This document shows, in pieces, positions 45,001-54,100 of a DNA stretch of 64,000 nucleotides. Origin of the DNA: Rhodococcus ruber NBRC 15591 (GTDB lineage: Bacteria; Actinomycetota; Actinomycetes; Mycobacteriales; Mycobacteriaceae); the NCBI RefSeq assembly GCF_001894945.1, contig NZ_BCXE01000035.1, forward strand, positions 1-64,000, in the 5' to 3' direction. Position 1 is the first letter of the stretch. Each line of letters begins with the position of its first letter. The translations under genes and the position numbers were made by a program. Below the pieces are notes generated by a model. It did not search any database. It worked only from the letters and a program-made list of their open reading frames with translations, and had not been told where the DNA came from.

Positions 45001-47894
45001 GGGAAGCCCTCGAGCTGCCGGGCCTGCGGATCACTCCGGTCGAGAGCGATTCGTACGCAGCGCGTTTCGATCTGCACGTCACGGTGGTCGATCACGCCGT
45101 GGGCGGCGGCCCGGGCGGTTTCGACATCGAATTCGGTTACGCCACCGACCTGTTCGACGCACCGTCGGTCCGGCGTCTGCTCGCGCGGTATCTGCGGATA
45201 CTCCGGGCGGTCGTCGACGACCCCGCTGCCGTCGTCGGCGACATCGACCTGCACGACTCTGCGGAACTGGCCGAGATGATGCGGGCATGGGAAGCCGAAC
45301 AGGCCGACCTCTCCGCGGGCCGGACCCTCGTCGACCTGTTCGACGAGCAGGTCGCGGCCACCCCGGACGCCCCCGCCCTCGTGTTCCGCGGCGGCACCCT
45401 CACGTATCGGGACTTCGACGCGCGCGTCAACCGGCTCGCCCGTCACCTCGTGACCCAGGGTGTGGGGCCCGAATCCACAGTGGCTCTCTGTATCCGGCGT
45501 TCGGTCGACCTCGTGGTGGCGATGTACGCCGTCGCCAAGGCCGGCGGCGCCTACCTGCCGCTGGACCCCGACCACCCCGCGGCCCGCAACCGGTACATCC
45601 TCGACGCGGCGGCCCCGCAGTGCGTGCTGTCGACCACCGCCGACCGGGTCGACGCCCTGGCGGGCCGGACGGTGCTCGACGTCGACCGCCTCGACCTGGG
45701 CGACCTCGATCCCGCGCCGCTCGCCGACACCGACCGGCGTGCGCCGCTGCGCGCCGCGAACACGGCGTACGTCATCTACACCTCCGGATCGACCGGACGC
45801 CCGAAGGGCGTGGCCGTGCCGCACGAGGCGATCGTCAACCAGATCGCCTGGAAGCGGGCGCACTACGATCTCGGTCCCGACGACGCGGTCCTGCTCAAGA
45901 CGGCCGCGACCTTCGACCTGTCGGTGTGGGAGTTCTGGTCCGCACTCACGTGCGGCGCCCGGCTGGTGATCGCCGCCCACGACGGGCACCGCGACCCGTC
46001 CTACCTCAACGACCTGATCCGCCGCGAGAAGGTCACGATCCTGCACGTGGTGCCGTCGATGCTCGAGGCGCTGCTCGAGGACTCGGCCGGCACGCTGCCC
46101 GGCACCCTGCGCCGCGTCCTCGCCATCGGCGAGGTACTGCCCGCCCCGACGGCGCGACGCACGCTCGGCGCCTCGAAGGCGGACCTGGTGAACCTGTACG
46201 GCCCGACGGAAGCCGCGGTCTCGGTGACCGCGCACGCGGTCACCGCCCCGACGCACACCTCCGTGCCCATCGGCGATCCCGTCCCCAACACCCAGACGTT
46301 CGTCCTCGACGAACGGATGCATCCCGTGCCGCCGGGCGTGGCCGGTGAGCTGTACCTCGCCGGCGTGCAGCTCGCCCGCGGATACCTGGGCCGTCCCGGC
46401 CTGACCGCCGAGCGGTTCGTCGCCAACCCCTTCGGTGCGCCCGGCACCCGCCTCTACCGCACCGGGGACGTGGTGCGCTGGCGCATCGACGGCGACGACC
46501 CCGGCCGCGGCACCCTGGAGTATCTCGAGCGCGCCGACTTCCAGGTCAAGGTGCACGGGTTCCGGATCGAGCTCGGCGAGATCGAGGCCGCGCTGCGCGC
46601 CCAGCCGTCGGTCCGCGACGCCGCGGTCGCCGTCCACGGCGGGGACCGGCTGGTGGCCTTCGTGGTTCCGGCCGCCGGGCGGATCGACGTGGCCCGCCTC
46701 CGCGCGGCGCTCGCCGAGACCCTGCCCTCCTACATGGTGCCCGCCGGCGTCGTCACCCTCGATGCGCTACCGCTGAACCCGCACGGCAAGCTCGACCGTG
46801 CGGCGCTCCCCGAGCCGGTGATCGCCCCGCGGCACCACCGCCCGCCGCGCACTCCGCTCGAGACGGAGGTCGCCGCCGCCTACCGCGAGGTTCTCGGGCC
46901 GGCGGGGGACGCCGGCGAGTTCCGAGTCGGTCTCGACGACGACTTCTTCGACCTCGGCGGCACGTCGCTGAGCGCGGTGCGGGTGATCGCCCGGCTGCGC
47001 GAACGCACGAACCTGCCGGTGTCGTTGCAGTGGATGTTCCTCACCCCGACCGTCGCAGCCCTCGCCGCCCGGATCGAGGGATCCGCCGGCGACCCGGGTG
47101 ATCACACCGCCGGGTTCGACGCGGTGCTGACGTTGCGCCCGGGCGGTGCCGCCGAGCCGGTGTTCTGCATCCATCCGGTGATCGGTCTGTCGTGGAGCTT
47201 CGCGGGCCTGGCCCGCCACCTCGACCCCGAGCGGCCCCTCTACGGTCTGCAGTCGCCGGCCCTGAGCGACGACGAACCGCTGCCCGAGAGCATCGACGCG
47301 TGGGCCGCGGGGTACGTGGAGCGGATCCGGCGGATCCAGCCCGCCGGCCCCTATCATCTGGTCGGCTGGTCGCTCGGCGGCATCATCGCCCACGCCGCCG
47401 CGGTCCGGCTGCGGGCGGACGGCCACGAGGTCGCCACCCTCGCCCTGCTCGACGCGCACCCACCGGGTGCCCCCACCGAGACGGTCCCGTCCGCGGTCAC
47501 CGTCGCCGACCTGCTCGGCGCGATCGGAACCGACGTCGGGGCCGGCCTCGACCCGGCGCAGTTCACTCCCGAGCAGGCACTGGAACTGGTCGCCGACCTG
47601 CCGGCCCCGTTCGACGCGCTGACCCTGCCCCGCCTCGAGCGCATCTTCGAAGGCGTGCGCCGGTCCTACCGGCTGCTCGCGGAGCACCGGCCCGCCCGCT
47701 TCGACGGGGACCTGCTGTTCTTCGCCGCGGGCGAGGACGGAACCTCGGCTGCCCGCGCCCCGCAGTGGCGGACGCATGTCACCGGCACGCTGGCGGTCGA
47801 ATCGGTCCAGGCCACCCACTGGAAGATGACGTCGCAGGAGGCCCTCGCCCGGATCGGTCCCGTGCTCGACCGCTGGATCGAGGGTGCCCGCTGA
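42099..47894 (+). CDS. NRPS-4: dimodular NRPS, A-T-C-A-T-TE
   Basis: About 1931 residues. Order: A1 (~20-515), T1 (~520-595, LGGNSL), C (~600-1045, HHIAGDG), A2 (~1075-1580), T2 (LGGTSL), TE (~1665-1925). A1 code DALFVGGIMK is identical to NRPS-5 modules 1 and 4 and is hydrophobic. A2 code DLWHLILVSK is the same as NRPS-1 modules 2, 3 and 6. It has its own initiation A-T and its own TE (FCIHPVIG, GWSLGG with Ser codon 47370-47372, LLDAH, THWKMT), so it could make a dipeptide or diketopiperazine alone, or run iteratively. A2 has an unusual A8 motif, LERADFQVKVHG for [12 protein letters not shown]. Start: GTG 42099 follows CGGAGGGG with 8-nt spacing. ATG 42039 and GTG 41967 are in-frame alternatives. 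Confidence 0.95.
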   Translation: MVYPTVRGKLRASRRRTPTTMLPHLLSAAVERDPAAPALTAEGHTLTYREADAESSRLARLLIARGIGPEDRVAVLLTRSIRSVLAVWAVAKAGAAFVPVDPLYPADRVRYMLSDSDARLALTVVAHRGVVPEGFDTLVLDEPDTRRELDACPADPLTFVDRVRPLRPDHPAYVIYTSGSTGRPKGVVVTQAGLADFCAEQVERYRLTPAARTLHFASPSFDASVLELLLAVGSGSTMVVAPPSVYGGDDLAELLRRERVTHAFVTPAALASVDPTGLDDLETVVVGGEACPPDLVARWAPGRRFHNGYGPTETTIMTSISGPLAPGAPVTIGRPVRGVAARILDTRLRPVPAGTAGELYLTGSGLARGYHERPGLTATRFVAAPGGARRYRTGDLVRSPRSAREGITYLGRNDFQVKVRGFRIELGEIDAAFAAHPTVDFAATVGHRGATGDTRLVTYVHAAAGSAIDVAVLTAFVAERLPAHMIPSSVIALETIPLTPVGKLDRAALPEPEIASAPYRAPASAAEVAVAEAFGDVLGVQRVSVHDDFFDLGGNSLLATRVIGRIRAALGVTVSAADLFDATTVEALAARVAAAPTAARGLLPRRPRPDRIPLSPAQQRMWFLNRLDPDSAVFNIPLAVRLSGRLDVDAMRAAVRDVVARHETLRTVYPEVDGVGEQRILDVGDVPLDLGPEDATDSDAPARLAAFAGGRFDVTGEVPVRVRLFRLADHEHVLAVVLHHIAGDGSSLGPLVRDLVTAYTARSTGREPAWEPLPVQYADYTLWQLDALGDEDDPRSGTARQLAYWRRALDGIPEHLELATDRPRPPVVGHAGDRVSAHVDETTYDAISALARERGVTPFMVLHAVLAVLLARVSNTHDVVVGTPVAGRTAPELDGLIGMFVNMLALRTDVDAADSFATLLEQVRDTDLHAFAHADVPFERLVEVLDPVRSTARHPIFQVGFSYQNFAREALELPGLRITPVESDSYAARFDLHVTVVDHAVGGGPGGFDIEFGYATDLFDAPSVRRLLARYLRILRAVVDDPAAVVGDIDLHDSAELAEMMRAWEAEQADLSAGRTLVDLFDEQVAATPDAPALVFRGGTLTYRDFDARVNRLARHLVTQGVGPESTVALCIRRSVDLVVAMYAVAKAGGAYLPLDPDHPAARNRYILDAAAPQCVLSTTADRVDALAGRTVLDVDRLDLGDLDPAPLADTDRRAPLRAANTAYVIYTSGSTGRPKGVAVPHEAIVNQIAWKRAHYDLGPDDAVLLKTAATFDLSVWEFWSALTCGARLVIAAHDGHRDPSYLNDLIRREKVTILHVVPSMLEALLEDSAGTLPGTLRRVLAIGEVLPAPTARRTLGASKADLVNLYGPTEAAVSVTAHAVTAPTHTSVPIGDPVPNTQTFVLDERMHPVPPGVAGELYLAGVQLARGYLGRPGLTAERFVANPFGAPGTRLYRTGDVVRWRIDGDDPGRGTLEYLERADFQVKVHGFRIELGEIEAALRAQPSVRDAAVAVHGGDRLVAFVVPAAGRIDVARLRAALAETLPSYMVPAGVVTLDALPLNPHGKLDRAALPEPVIAPRHHRPPRTPLETEVAAAYREVLGPAGDAGEFRVGLDDDFFDLGGTSLSAVRVIARLRERTNLPVSLQWMFLTPTVAALAARIEGSAGDPGDHTAGFDAVLTLRPGGAAEPVFCIHPVIGLSWSFAGLARHLDPERPLYGLQSPALSDDEPLPESIDAWAAGYVERIRRIQPAGPYHLVGWSLGGIIAHAAAVRLRADGHEVATLALLDAHPPGAPTETVPSAVTVADLLGAIGTDVGAGLDPAQFTPEQALELVADLPAPFDALTLPRLERIFEGVRRSYRLLAEHRPARFDGDLLFFAAGEDGTSAARAPQWRTHVTGTLAVESVQATHWKMTSQEALARIGPVLDRWIEGAR
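42160..43900 (+). other. NRPS-4 module 1: A-T (initiation)
   Basis: A TSGSTG is at ~42627 and T LGGNSL at ~43751. A code DALFVGGIMK. The usual TH after the loop reads TQ. Confidence 0.86.
43900..47100 (+). other. NRPS-4 module 2: C-A-T
   Basis: C HHIAGDG is at ~44312, A TSGSTG at ~45780 and T LGGTSL at ~46953. A code DLWHLILVSK. The A8 motif is altered (Gly to Glu and Arg to His) while the hinge Asp is kept. Confidence 0.86.
47100..47890 (+). other. NRPS-4 type I thioesterase domain
   Basis: FCIHPVIGLSWSF, GWSLGG (Ser codon 47370-47372), LALLDAHPPG and ATHWKM (His). Closely similar to the NRPS-3 TE in its [10 protein letters not shown] segment. Confidence 0.92.
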
Positions 47895-48066
47895 CCCGTA
47901 CCGCTCGTCGTCCTCCCGGTGGACGCGGAGTGTGATCCGCGCCCGACCCCCCGGTTTCGACCGTAACAAAGCCCCGGACACCCCGATGGTCTAATGGGGC
48001 TGGCGCGTGCCGCCCTGCACTGTCGTGTGCAGGGGGCGACGGCCGGGACGAAGAGGGATACGCGAG
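47895..48066. promoter_or_regulatory. NRPS-4/NRPS-5 intergenic region with hairpins and a possible promoter
   Basis: A TCTAAT (47990-47995) could be a -10. AGCCCC and GGGGCT flank it. A stem-loop with CCCTGCAC (48013-48020) and GTGCAGGG (48027-48034) and a 6-nt loop would lie in the 5' leader. No TACCGGCCGGTA palindrome is seen here. Confidence 0.3.
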
Positions 48067-48070
48067 GTGG

Positions 48071-48124
48071 ATGATGCTGGGTGTGCACGCGCAGGACGAC
48101 CGGCGACGGAGCACGCGGGGATGA
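48071..48124 (+). CDS. Possible 17-residue leader peptide, coupled to NRPS-5
   Basis: ATG 48071 opens MMLGVHAQDDRRRSTRG, whose TGA overlaps the NRPS-5 ATG at 48121 (ATGA). An AGAGGGA at 48052-48058 lies 12 nt before it. That site is better spaced (8 nt) for GTG 48067, which is in frame with NRPS-5, so the leader is uncertain. Confidence 0.18.
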   Translation: MMLGVHAQDDRRRSTRG

Positions 48125-51100
48125 GTGTCGACGGTTCGGGGGACCGACGACCGGACGACTCACGAGGCCGCCGGCCGGCCCGGCAGCGACCCAGCCGCAG
48201 GCGCGGACCCCGCGCCGCCCTTCTGCCCCAGCTCCTGGCAGCAGCAGTCGAGCGTGATCCCGCCGCGGCCGCGGTGGTGTTCGAGGACCGCACCCTGAGC
48301 TACGGCGAGCTCGACTCGGCCTCCTCCCGCCTGGCGCGACTGCTCATCCGGCGCGGGATCGGACCGGAGGACGTGGTCGCCGTCGCGTCGACCCGGTCGA
48401 TCGAGTCGGTGCTGTCGGTGTGGGCCGTCGCCAAGGCCGGCGCCGCGTTCGTGCCCGTCGATCCCAACTACCCGGAGGACCGGGTCCGGCACATGATCGA
48501 CGACTCGGGAGCCCGCGCCGGACTGACCCTCACCGCCTCGGTACCGGACCTGCCCGGCTCGGTGCCCTGGATCGCCCTCGATTCCACCGAGACCCGCGCC
48601 GCCCTCGCCGAACAGTCCGCGGCACCCGTCGCGCTCGAAGACCGGGTCCGGACGCTGCGGGCGGAGCACCCCGCGTACGTGATCTACACCTCCGGTTCCA
48701 CGGGCCGGCCCAAGGGCGTGGTCGTCACCCACACCGGACTGGAGGGCTTCTGCGCCGAACAGGTCGAGCGCTACGCGCTGACCCCGGCCTCGCGCACCCT
48801 GCACTTCGCGTCCCCCAGCTTCGACGCGTCCGTCCTCGAGTTGCTGCTCGCCGTCGGTGCGGGCTCCACCATGGTCATCGCCCCACCGTCCGTGTACGGC
48901 GGCGAGGACCTCGCGGAGCTGCTGCGCAGCCGGCAGGTCACCCACGCCTTCGTCACGCCCGCGGCGCTGGCGTCCGTCGACCCGGCCGGGCTGGACACCC
49001 TCGCGATGGTGGTCGTGGGCGGCGAGGCGTGCCCGCCGGACCTGGTCGCGCGATGGGCACCCGGCCGCCGATTCTTCAACGGCTACGGACCCACCGAGAC
49101 CACCATCATGACCAACATCTCGCACGCGCTGCAGCCCGGCGAGCAGGTCACGATCGGCCGGGCAATCCGGGGAATGACCGCGCACGTGCTGGACGAGCGA
49201 CTCAACCCGGTCCCGGCCGGAGTCGTGGGGGAGCTGTATCTCGAAGGCCCCGGCCTCGCCCGCGGCTACCATCGACGCGCCGCGCTGACCGCCGAGCGGT
49301 TCGTCGCCGGAGTCGGCGGCACCCGCCTGTACCGGACCGGTGACCTCGTCCGATCGGGCGAGGCCGGGCTGATCTACATGGGGCGCAACGACTTCCAGGT
49401 CAAGATCCGCGGATTCCGGATCGAGCTCGGGGAGATCGACGCCGCGCTGGCCGCGCACCCCGATGCCGACTTCGCGGTGACGGTGGGACGGGAGGCCCCC
49501 TCCGGGGAGGCCCGGCTGGTGTCGTACGTCCATCCCGTCCCGGGTGCGGACGTCGACCCCGACGCCCTGACCGAGTTCGTCTCCCACCGGCTGCCGGCCC
49601 ACATGGTGCCGGCCGTGATCGTGCCGCTCGACCGGATCCCGCTGACCCCGGTCGGCAAGCTCGACCGGTCGGCCCTGCCCGAACCGGAATTGCCCACGCA
49701 CGAATACCGCGCACCCCGTTCCGCCACGGAACAGGCCGTGGCAGAGGTGTTCACCGAGCTGCTCGGCGCCGAACGAGCCGGCCTCGACGACGACTTCTTC
49801 GAACTCGGCGGCAACTCCCTCGTCGCCACCCGCGCGGCCGCCCGCCTCGGGGAACGCCTCGCCACCCGGGTCCCCGCGCGGCTGTTGTTCGAGGCGTCCA
49901 CCGTCGAAGGCCTCGCCGCACTCGTCGAACCCTCCGTCGGGGCGGGCGCGCAGCAACCGCTCGTCGCCGGGCCGCGCCCCGATCCGATCCCGCTGTCGCT
50001 GGCTCAGCAGCGGATGTGGTTCCTCAACCGGTTCGATCCGGCGTCGGCCGCGAACAACATCCCCGTCGCGCTGCGCGTCCGCGGGGCACTCGACGTCGAT
50101 GCCCTGCGGCGGGCCCTCGCCGACGTCGTGGCACGGCACGAGGTGCTGCGCACCGTCTATCCCGAGCACGACGGCATCGGATCGCAACTGATCCTGCCGC
50201 CGGAGGAGGCGGCGCACCCGCTCGACCCGGTGCCGACGGCGCCCGACGAGATCGCCGCAGCGGTCGCCCGGCTCGCGACGGCCGGCTTCGACGTCACGTC
50301 CGAGGTGCCGCTGCGGGTCGAACTACTGCGGTCGGCCGACGACGAGCACGTCCTCGTCGTGGTCGTCCACCACATCGCCGCCGACGGCGCCTCCATCGCC
50401 CCCTTCGTGCGGGACCTGGTCACCGCGTACGTCGCACGCAGCGGCGGGGCGGCCCCCGCGTGGGAACCGCTCGCGGTGCAGTACGCCGACTACGCCCTCT
50501 GGCAGCGCGCCGTGCTCGGTGACGAGTCCGACCCCGCATCACCGGCGGCGCGGGAGATCGAGTTCTGGCGGGGCGCCCTCGCCGACCTCCCCGACCGTCT
50601 CGACCTGCCGACCGACCGGCCTCGGCCGGTGGAGGCCTCGGGCCGCGGCGCCACCGTCGACTTCGAGGTCGACGCCGCCCTGCACGAGGCGGTCGAAGCC
50701 GCCGCCCAGGCGACCGGCACGTCCGCGTTCATGGTCGTCCACGCCGCGCTGGCGGTACTGCTGTCGCGCCTGTCGGGCACCGCGGACATCGCGATCGGCA
50801 CACCCGTCGCCGGCCGCGGCGAGCGCGCACTCGACGATCTCGTCGGCATGTTCGTCAACACCCTCGTGCTGCGCACCCGGGTGGAGCCCGACGCCACGTT
50901 CGCCGAACTGCTCGGCCGGGTCAGGGACGTCGACCTCGCGGCATTCGACAACGCGGAGCTGCCGTTCGAGCGGCTCGTGGAGGTGCTCGATCCGGTGCGA
51001 TCGGCCGGGCACCACCCGCTGTTCCAGGTGGCGCTGTTCTTCCAGAACCTCGACCGCGCCGAGGTGACCCTGCCGGACGTCGAGATCGAATCCGTCGACC

Positions 51101-54100
51101 TCGGTGGGGCCGTCGCCAAGTTCGATCTGCAGCTGACCGTCTCGCCCCGCGAGGAAGCCGGGAAGCCCGCCGGAATGTCGGCGCAGTTCACCTATGCGAC
51201 CGACCTTTTCGACGAGTCCACGGTGCAGGGTTTCGCCGGGCGCCTGATCCGTCTGCTCGCAGCCCTCGCCGCGGGCACCGACCGCGTGGTGGGCGACCTC
51301 GACCTCCTCGACACCGCCGAGCACCGCGCCCTCGCCGCGGGCAACGACCGTGCCGTGCATCCGGTCCGGGCGGCCGGGTTGCTGGCCGCGTACCGGGACG
51401 CCGCTGCCCGTCGCCCGGACGCGGCGGCCGTCGTCTTCGGCGACGAGACGCTCACCTATGCGCAGTTCGACGCGCGCGTCAACCGGCTCGCCCGGTATCT
51501 CGTCGGTCTCGGTGTCGGACCCGAAACCCTTGTGGCACTGGCTATCCGGCGTTCAATCGACCTCCCGGTCGCGATCTACGCGGTCGTCGCGGCGGGCGGC
51601 GCCTACGTCCCGCTCGATCCCGACCACCCGGCCGACCGCATCGGGCACATCCTGTCCACTGCGCAACCGGTGTGCGTCCTGAGCACCCGCGCGGACGCGG
51701 CGGACCTGCCCGGCACGGTCGCCCCCGTCCTGGTCGACGACCTCGACCTGCGGGGCTACGCGCCCGACCCGATCCGGGACGACGAGCTGGCCGGTCCGAT
51801 CCGTCCCGGCACCCCCGCCTACGTGATCTTCACGTCCGGCTCCACGGGACGCCCCAAGGGTGTGTGCGTCTCACACGAGGCCATCGTCAACCAGCTCGAG
51901 TGGATGGCCCACGAGTACGAGATCGCCGCCGGCGACGTCTATCTGCAGAAGACCGCCACCACCTTCGACGTGTCGCTGTGGGGCTGGTTCCTGCCCTTGC
52001 GCGCCGGCGCCGCCCTCGTCGTCGCCACCCACGACGGTCACCGCGACCCCGTGTACGTCGCCGAGACGATCGCGCGGCACGGAGTGACGCTGACGGACTT
52101 CGTGCCGTCGATGCTGAGCGTGTTCGCCGCGCATGCGCCGGCCGGCACCTGCTCGACGCTGCGGCACGTGTTCGTGATCGGCGAAGCCCTCCCGCCCGAG
52201 ACCGTCGACGCCTTCCGTCGCGTCTGCGCTGCCGCGGTGCACAATCTGTACGGTCCCACCGAGGCCGCGGTCTCGGTGACGTACTGGCCCGCCGGCGACG
52301 AGCAGCAGAGCGTGCCCATCGGCGTGCCCGAGTGGAACGTGCGCGTCTACGTCCTCGACGGCCGGCTGCATCCGGTGCCGGTCGGTGTGCCCGGCGAGCT
52401 GTACCTCGCCGGAGTGCAACTCGCGCGCGGCTACGTGGGCCGGCCGGACCTCACCGCGGATCGCTTCGTCGCCGACCCGCTCGGTGCCCCCGGCGCTCGC
52501 ATGTACCGCACCGGTGACCTCGTCCGGTGGCGCCGCACCGCGAGCGGTCAGCAGGTTCTCGACTACATCGGTCGTACCGATTTCCAGGTCAAGTTCCGTG
52601 GTCAGCGGATCGAGCTGGGGGAGATCGAGTCGGCGTTGCTCGCCCAGCCCACGGTCGGCCAGGCGGTCGCACTCGTCGTCCCCACCGTCACCGGTGAGCA
52701 GTTGGTCGGGTATGTGGTCCCCGCGCCGGGTGCGACGGTCGAGACCGCACAGCTGCTCGGCGCAGTCGCCGAGACCCTCCCCGCGTACATGGTGCCCTCG
52801 GCGCTTGTCGTGCTGGATGCCTTCCCCCTCAACGCGAGCGGCAAGCTGGATCGTAAGGCGTTGCCGGAGCCGGTGTTCGAGACCCGTGGCTTCCGCGGTC
52901 CGCGCACACCCGTCGAGGAGATCGTCGCGGGCGTCTTCGCCGACGTGCTCGGCCTCGACCGCGTCGGGTTGGACGACGACTTCTTCGCGCTGGGTGGCAA
53001 CTCGCTCGTCGCGACCCAGGTCGCGGCGCGGCTCGGTGCGGCACTCGACACCAAGGTGGCGGTCCGCGTGCTGTTCGAGACCCCCGGGGTGGAGGCGCTC
53101 GCGACCCGGCTCGAATCCGAGTTCGGCCGGACCCGACGCGTCGCCCTGCGCGCGCGGCCGCGGCCGGAGATCATCCCGCTGTCCCTCGCCCAGCAGCGCA
53201 TGTGGTTCCTCAACCGCTTCGACCCCGATTCCGCGGTGAACAACCTTCCGCTGGCCATCCGGCTCCGGGGGAACCTCGACGTCGAGGCGTTGCGGGCGGC
53301 GATCGACGACGTGGTGTTCCGGCACGAATCGCTGCGCACGGTGTATCCGGAGGTCGACGGGGTACCGCGCCAGGTCGTACTGCCCACGGCGGATCCGGCC
53401 GCCGGACTGGAGCCGGAGCCGGTGAGCGAGACCGGCCTCGCTGCCGCGGTCGCCGCCGAGATCGGTGCCGGGTTCGACGTGACGACCGGGGTCCCGTTGC
53501 GCCTGAAGCTGTTCCGGCTGTCCAGTCCGGAACATGTGCTCGTCGTCGTGCTGCATCACATCAGCGGTGACGGATTCTCGATGGGGCCGCTGACGCGCGA
53601 CGTGATGCTCGCGTATGCCGCCCGGGCCGCCGGCCGGGAACCCGACTGGGCGCCGCCGGCGATCCAGTACGCGGACTACGCGCTGTGGCAGCGGGAGGTT
53701 CTCGGCGCCGAGGACGATCCCCGCTCGGTGCTCGCGCAGCAACTCGGCTACTGGCGCGGAACGCTGTCGGGCATCCCGGACCAGCTGGACCTGCCCACGG
53801 ACCGGCCCCGCCCGCCCGTCGCGTCGAATCGAGGTGCCCTGACGGGCTTCTCCATCGACGCCGGCACGCACGCGGCGCTGGCGGCGCTCGCCCGGGCGCA
53901 CGGCGTCACGCTGTTCATGGTGGTCCACGCGGCGCTGGCCACCGTGCTCGCGCGGCTGTCCGGCACCGAGGACATCGTGATCGGTACGCCCGTCGCCGGG
54001 CGGGGCGAGGCCGAACTGGACGACGTCATCGGCATGTTCGTCAACACCCTGGTGCTGCGCACGCCGGTCGGGCCCGGCGACACGTTCGCCGCGCTGCTCG

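Noticed and set aside
47960-48010. tRNA-like stretch around GATGGTCTAATGGGGCT
   Set aside because: No cloverleaf, no T-arm and no acceptor pairing could be drawn.
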